From assembly GCA_947568835.1 (NCBI GenBank), contig OX387602.1:29347633-29411632 (forward strand): a stretch of DNA of 64,000 nucleotides, given 5' to 3'. The position numbers and the translations under genes are program-made. Below, piece by piece: positions 61,401-64,000 of the stretch (position 1 is the stretch's first letter; each line of letters opens with the position of its first letter). Source of the DNA: Protonemura montana. Taxonomy: Eukaryota; Arthropoda; Insecta; Plecoptera; Nemouridae. Under the pieces are notes generated by a model that worked only from the letters and a program-made list of their open reading frames with translations, did not search any database and was not told the DNA's origin.

Positions 61401-63617
61401 ACCAAGGATGGAAAGGCAGTAGTGTCGTCACGGGTCCGTGGATCTCACAGCGCCAAGGTCGGCGCCGTGGTGCATTGTTTGCTGGGTCTACGAGCCGCTG
61501 ACGAAGCCGTGAAGGTCCTCATATTTTCAACGGTAGGCACTCTGGTTATAGGGATACGTAAAGCTGTTTTTCACTTCTGCTTGGCTGTTTACTTTGTTAA
61601 CTATGATTGCCTCCGACTCATAGAGGTCTCTCATCGTGGTGAACCCTTTCGTCCTTGCGGTGCTAAAAGTGTTTAATTATTAGTGTGTGGAAATTTTCTC
61701 AGCACAACAGAGTTTTTCATTTATGAATTTTATACCAAAATAATGAGTGAATGTTATTTTTTTTATGGGGAAGAGGAAAGTAGGAATGAAAATTATCGAC
61801 CGATGCAAACCTGCTAATTAGCGATTGATGCCGAGAATTGTTCGAGGCTTCGGCCAGTTGTCTTGTACAGGTATTGACGAAGGAACTCTGTACAACTTTT
61901 TACATCTGCAACCAGCTTTCTCAGCCGCGGTAACTTTCGTTCGTTCAAGGCGAACTGAACTAGCCAACACTTACACTCTATGCCTAGAAGATATGGAGAT
62001 TGGAACTTCTGCAACTCAATTCAGATTGTTTATGTTGCCACACCGTCCATTGGAAACCATCTATTGCAGTGGGACAAGGTGCTGGACATCCTGGAGGTGG
62101 CTTTGAGCCAGAACTCTGTCCTTTTCGAGCGTCTTAAGTCGGCCAACAAGTTCCAGAGCAGGCTCGAAGCATTCAAGGTTAGCCACTCAACCAATCGCAG
62201 TCCTTAAGTTTACGTTATCTAAAGCTGCTGTAGGATACAAAACTTAACATAGTTGGTATTCTGTAGTATTGTTCTTCGTGTTCCGTGAAGGTACCACCGT
62301 TGAGTGTAGGTTATAGGTAGAGAAACAACGTCAATGTTACAGTCTCTGCGTGAAAAATGACTACCTTACCGGCAAAAATGCAGAGTACCGGAACGTCACG
62401 TTAAGTGGAGCCACTGTCGTATGAAATTTAATTTCGATATTTCTCGTAGGTTAACTCACTTTTGAGACTTTTCATGCTCAAAAATTCTCCATCAATGTTT
62501 ACCTCAACGATTGATATACACGTAACGATATTAAAAAGCGAGTAACCTACTATAAATATCGAAATTAAATTTCATACGACAGTGGCTCCACTTAACGTGA
62601 CGTTCCGGTACTCTGCATTTTTGTCGGTAAGGTAGTAATTTTTCACGCAGAGACTGTAGCATTGAGGTTGTTCCTAACCTACACTCAACGGTACCACGGT
62701 CCTGTCTTAGCCAAAAAAATAGTATTTAGATGTGAAATCTGATTTAAATTGCAAGTGCTTGCAGTGTGCAAAGTATTTTATTACTAGGAACACCAATAAC
62801 CTCACAAAAATTACTGCCTAAACTCAAACCTTGAGGTCACCTGAGTTCCAGTCCCCATTTGGGCACCGATTTTTAAGATGTTAGTGTTCCTAATAATAAA
62901 ATATTTAGATGTTCATGTTCATCCAAGCATATTTGCAGCTGCATTACCCCACCACGTATTTTTTATTCTGACAGACTCAGGCGCGGGTGACAGCGCTGCT
63001 ACTTCCCCTGCGGTCAGGCTCGAAGGGACTCAATCTCACCGAGGCCACGCATCTCATGTTTGTGGAGCCGATACTTGAACCTGAGTTCGAGCTCCAGGCG
63101 CTTGGACGAATTCACCGTATCGGCCAGACCAGGTGCCATTCCCAGCTTAAATTGGCTTTGCTATGGCTAATGTATCGTTTATGTTTATTTCTGTTTTCTG
63201 TGTCATGGAATTGCCAGACGCCGATCAAAGATCACAATTGGTGAATCCTTGTGCCAAATATTGTTCTGACTTTTGTCAAGCAAATTTTAGCATGGCCTTT
63301 TGGCATTTTGCCCTTTGAGAGACAGTGCCAATTCTTTGAACTGGTTCTACTTGTGCTCAAGACAAATGCTTAAAGTGTTATGGGCATGTGTTCATGTGTA
63401 ACTAGCAACTATTTTCAGGGAGACGATGATCCATCGGTTCCTCGTCGAAGGCTCTTTGGAAGAACGCATCCACGCTGCCGTTCGTGCTGATACTGCCTCC
63501 TGGTACGACGACAAAGTCACTCTTGGCCAGCTTCGAAGGCTTTTGTCTGCCAGCGATGTGCCGGCTGAATCTGAGGGCAGCCAGCCTCTGGAATGCAGCG
63601 AGGTAGCGGGCCAATAA
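40413..63617 (+). CDS. Shprh: E3 ubiquitin-protein ligase SHPRH (SNF2 helicase, PHD, RING)
   Basis: 25 exons in phase: 40413-40596, 45543-45764, 45890-46063, 46757-46939, 48001-48285, 48377-48668, 49382-49527, 50262-50443, 50886-51043, 52309-52434, 53111-53271, 53924-54111, 54524-54709, 55193-55370, 56218-56480, 57132-57370, 57693-57860, 57997-58121, 59124-59262, 59664-59788, 60313-60515, 60912-61532, 62070-62177, 62975-63132, 63419-63617; 1670 aa. Order: helicase motif [14 protein letters not shown] (~306), PHD finger (~510-555), DEAQ box (~675), RING (CPIC...CGHVYC...CAIC, ~1300-1345), helicase C with [11 protein letters not shown] (~1595). Family role: nuclear ligase for PCNA polyubiquitination in damage tolerance. 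No linker-histone H15 domain is evident; an acidic/basic stretch (exons 6-7) stands there. Intron 19 has a GC donor. Confidence 0.95.
40597..42950 (+). other. SHPRH intron 1, first part
   Basis: No exon or gene recognised. Small repeats only: GACCAGCT three times around 41723-41748, and GTCAAT-type hexamers around 42198-42230. Confidence 0.5.
42952..44890 (+). repeat. 10-bp minisatellite (TGGTATTCTA)n in SHPRH intron 1
   Basis: Nearly 200 copies of TGGTATTCTA with variants (GAGTTCTATGG, GATATTGTTTGG). Variant blocks recur: GTACTCTATTATATTTTTTGG appears near 43579, 44027 and 44287, and a longer block repeats about 449 bp apart, so there is higher-order structure. The unit contains no stop in any forward frame, which explains the long open frames here. 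Confidence 0.97.
45085..45465 (-). mobile_element. Truncated non-LTR retrotransposon (RT C-terminal part)
   Basis: The minus-strand frame contains [32 protein letters not shown] and [12 protein letters not shown], typical of the region after the reverse-transcriptase palm in Jockey/CR1-like elements. It has no start of its own and is cut at both ends, so it is a dead insertion in SHPRH intron 1. Confidence 0.8.
46436..46655. repeat. Diverged dispersed repeat, SHPRH intron 3 copy
   Basis: Shares words with the p53-intron repeat at 29085-29225. Non-coding, family unknown. Confidence 0.45.
46940..48000. other. SHPRH intron 4
   Basis: About 1.06 kb, AT-rich. Open frames run into both flanking exons but show no homology or splice support as separate genes. 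Confidence 0.5.
49747..49836. promoter_or_regulatory. Cluster of four perfect CRE palindromes in SHPRH intron 7
   Basis: TGACGTCA occurs at 49747-49754, 49767-49774, 49818-49825 and 49829-49836. This is the CREB/ATF consensus. It could be an intronic enhancer, a cryptic promoter or part of an unknown repeat. Confidence 0.5.
50580..50850 (+). repeat. Dispersed repeat in SHPRH intron 8
   Basis: Similar to 58205-58480: shared AGAGTRCCAAG, TTGTGGTGAAGA, AATGACAAAGG and GCCAATTTTCTTCTC blocks in the same order. Non-coding, family unknown. Confidence 0.6.
51069..51520 (+). mobile_element. Full-length 5S-rRNA-headed SINE with 16-bp target duplication
   Basis: Flanked by the direct repeat AATAACGTTGCATGTC (51053-51068 and 51521-51536). 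The head carries 5S blocks GATCACCGAAGTTAAGCAAC and ATTGAATGGGTGACC, equivalent to the A box and C box of the internal pol III promoter. The body holds a GTACCGTCCTTC block and a TAGGCTAGGTTAGGTT block; the 3' end is AAACACCACAAATAATAAT. It begins 9 bp after the donor of SHPRH exon 9. Confidence 0.92.
51755..52190 (-). mobile_element. 3' end of a non-LTR retrotransposon
   Basis: Minus strand: [20 protein letters not shown], then [21 protein letters not shown], the usual C-terminus of LINE ORF2 proteins. It then runs into a tail of CAAA repeats at about 51756-51780. Probably the same family as the fragment at 45085-45465. Lies in SHPRH intron 9. Confidence 0.75.
58205..58480 (+). repeat. Dispersed repeat in SHPRH intron 18
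   Basis: Second copy of the 50580-50850 repeat. A related fragment may lie near 37480-37520 (AGAGTGCCAAGAGGCTG) in a Nuf2 intron. Confidence 0.6.
62296..62692. mobile_element. Palindromic MITE with long inverted repeats, copy 2
   Basis: ACCGTTGAGTGTAGGTTAT at the left and its inverse, ending ACTCAACGGT, at the right. ACC is duplicated at both flanks (62293-62295, 62693-62695). It lies in SHPRH intron 23 and is about 397 bp long. Confidence 0.88.
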
Positions 63618-64000
63618 TAGGCTTACAAGAGTGCCAGTGCTGTTTAAGATTACAACAATTTTTTTTTTCAGTTTTTTTTTTTTTTTTTGACCAAAGCCAG
63701 TAGGTCTGTTTTGTCTGCCATTCGATAGTAACCATAGAACTCACATCAGCTAAGAAATTGTTTGTACAAACCATAGCGCAATGGTTTTTGAGGTGCAATT
63801 GTGAGACATAAATTAGGCTGGCACCTTCCAGATTATGTAAGTTGGCAGAATCTCATTCTTTGAGGGCCCAGTCTGTCAAAGTTCTGGTTCAATCTTACTA
63901 GTAAGATGTTACTTTAATAACAGTCTTCTTGCACAAAAATTGTCTAGGTGATGCTCTTTAACCTAACAATTTGACCGGAGCCTCGATACGGGATCCCGTA
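63618..64000. other. 3' flank of SHPRH
   Basis: Poly-T tracts at about 63660-63690. No AATAAA was seen before the window ends, so the 3' UTR probably continues outside. No other gene. Confidence 0.5.

Overview
The window looks like arthropod nuclear DNA, probably insect. Genes are split into many short GC-rich exons with GT/AG borders, separated by AT-rich introns and intergenic DNA packed with mobile elements. A facilitated trehalose/sugar transporter gene, a 5S-rRNA-headed SINE family and TTAGG-like SINE tails agree with this. The species cannot be fixed from sequence alone. Gene models were built by hand by joining exons whose splice phases match; totals are in the entries.

Layout. 1-5175 (+): 3' part of a divergent SMYD4-like SET-domain protein. 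5.2-10.8 kb: intergenic DNA with small hairpins, a tRNA-like remnant and a MITE-like element. 10.8-14.3 kb (+): a five-exon Tret1-type sugar transporter. 15.36-21.97 kb: a decayed ISL2EU-type DNA transposon. It holds a SWIM/YqaJ nuclease gene and a convergent THAP/DDE transposase gene, is bounded by large inverted arms, and carries a nested SINE. 22.56-34.65 kb (+): a p53-family locus. 36.0-39.7 kb (-): Nuf2, a kinetochore protein (464 residues predicted). 40.4-63.6 kb (+): SHPRH, an E3 ligase/SNF2 helicase (25 exons, 1670 residues predicted), transcribed head-to-head from Nuf2.

The most unusual part is the p53 locus. A two-exon N-terminal (transactivation-like) module occurs five times upstream of the DNA-binding domain, four of them at an exact 1141-bp period. 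The complete p53 unit is then duplicated again by a 3394-bp tandem duplication. The duplication junction lies inside coding exons. It removes the stop codon of the first copy and joins its C-terminal tail in frame to a sixth N-terminal module, so the locus could encode a covalent p53-p53 fusion, possibly with a multi-TAD N-terminus. The copies are almost identical, so an assembly artefact must be excluded first.

Three genome-maintenance genes (p53, Nuf2, SHPRH) lie side by side. p53 and Nuf2 are convergent, and Nuf2 and SHPRH share a roughly 0.7-kb divergent promoter interval. Mobile elements sit in several introns, some within tens of bases of splice sites.
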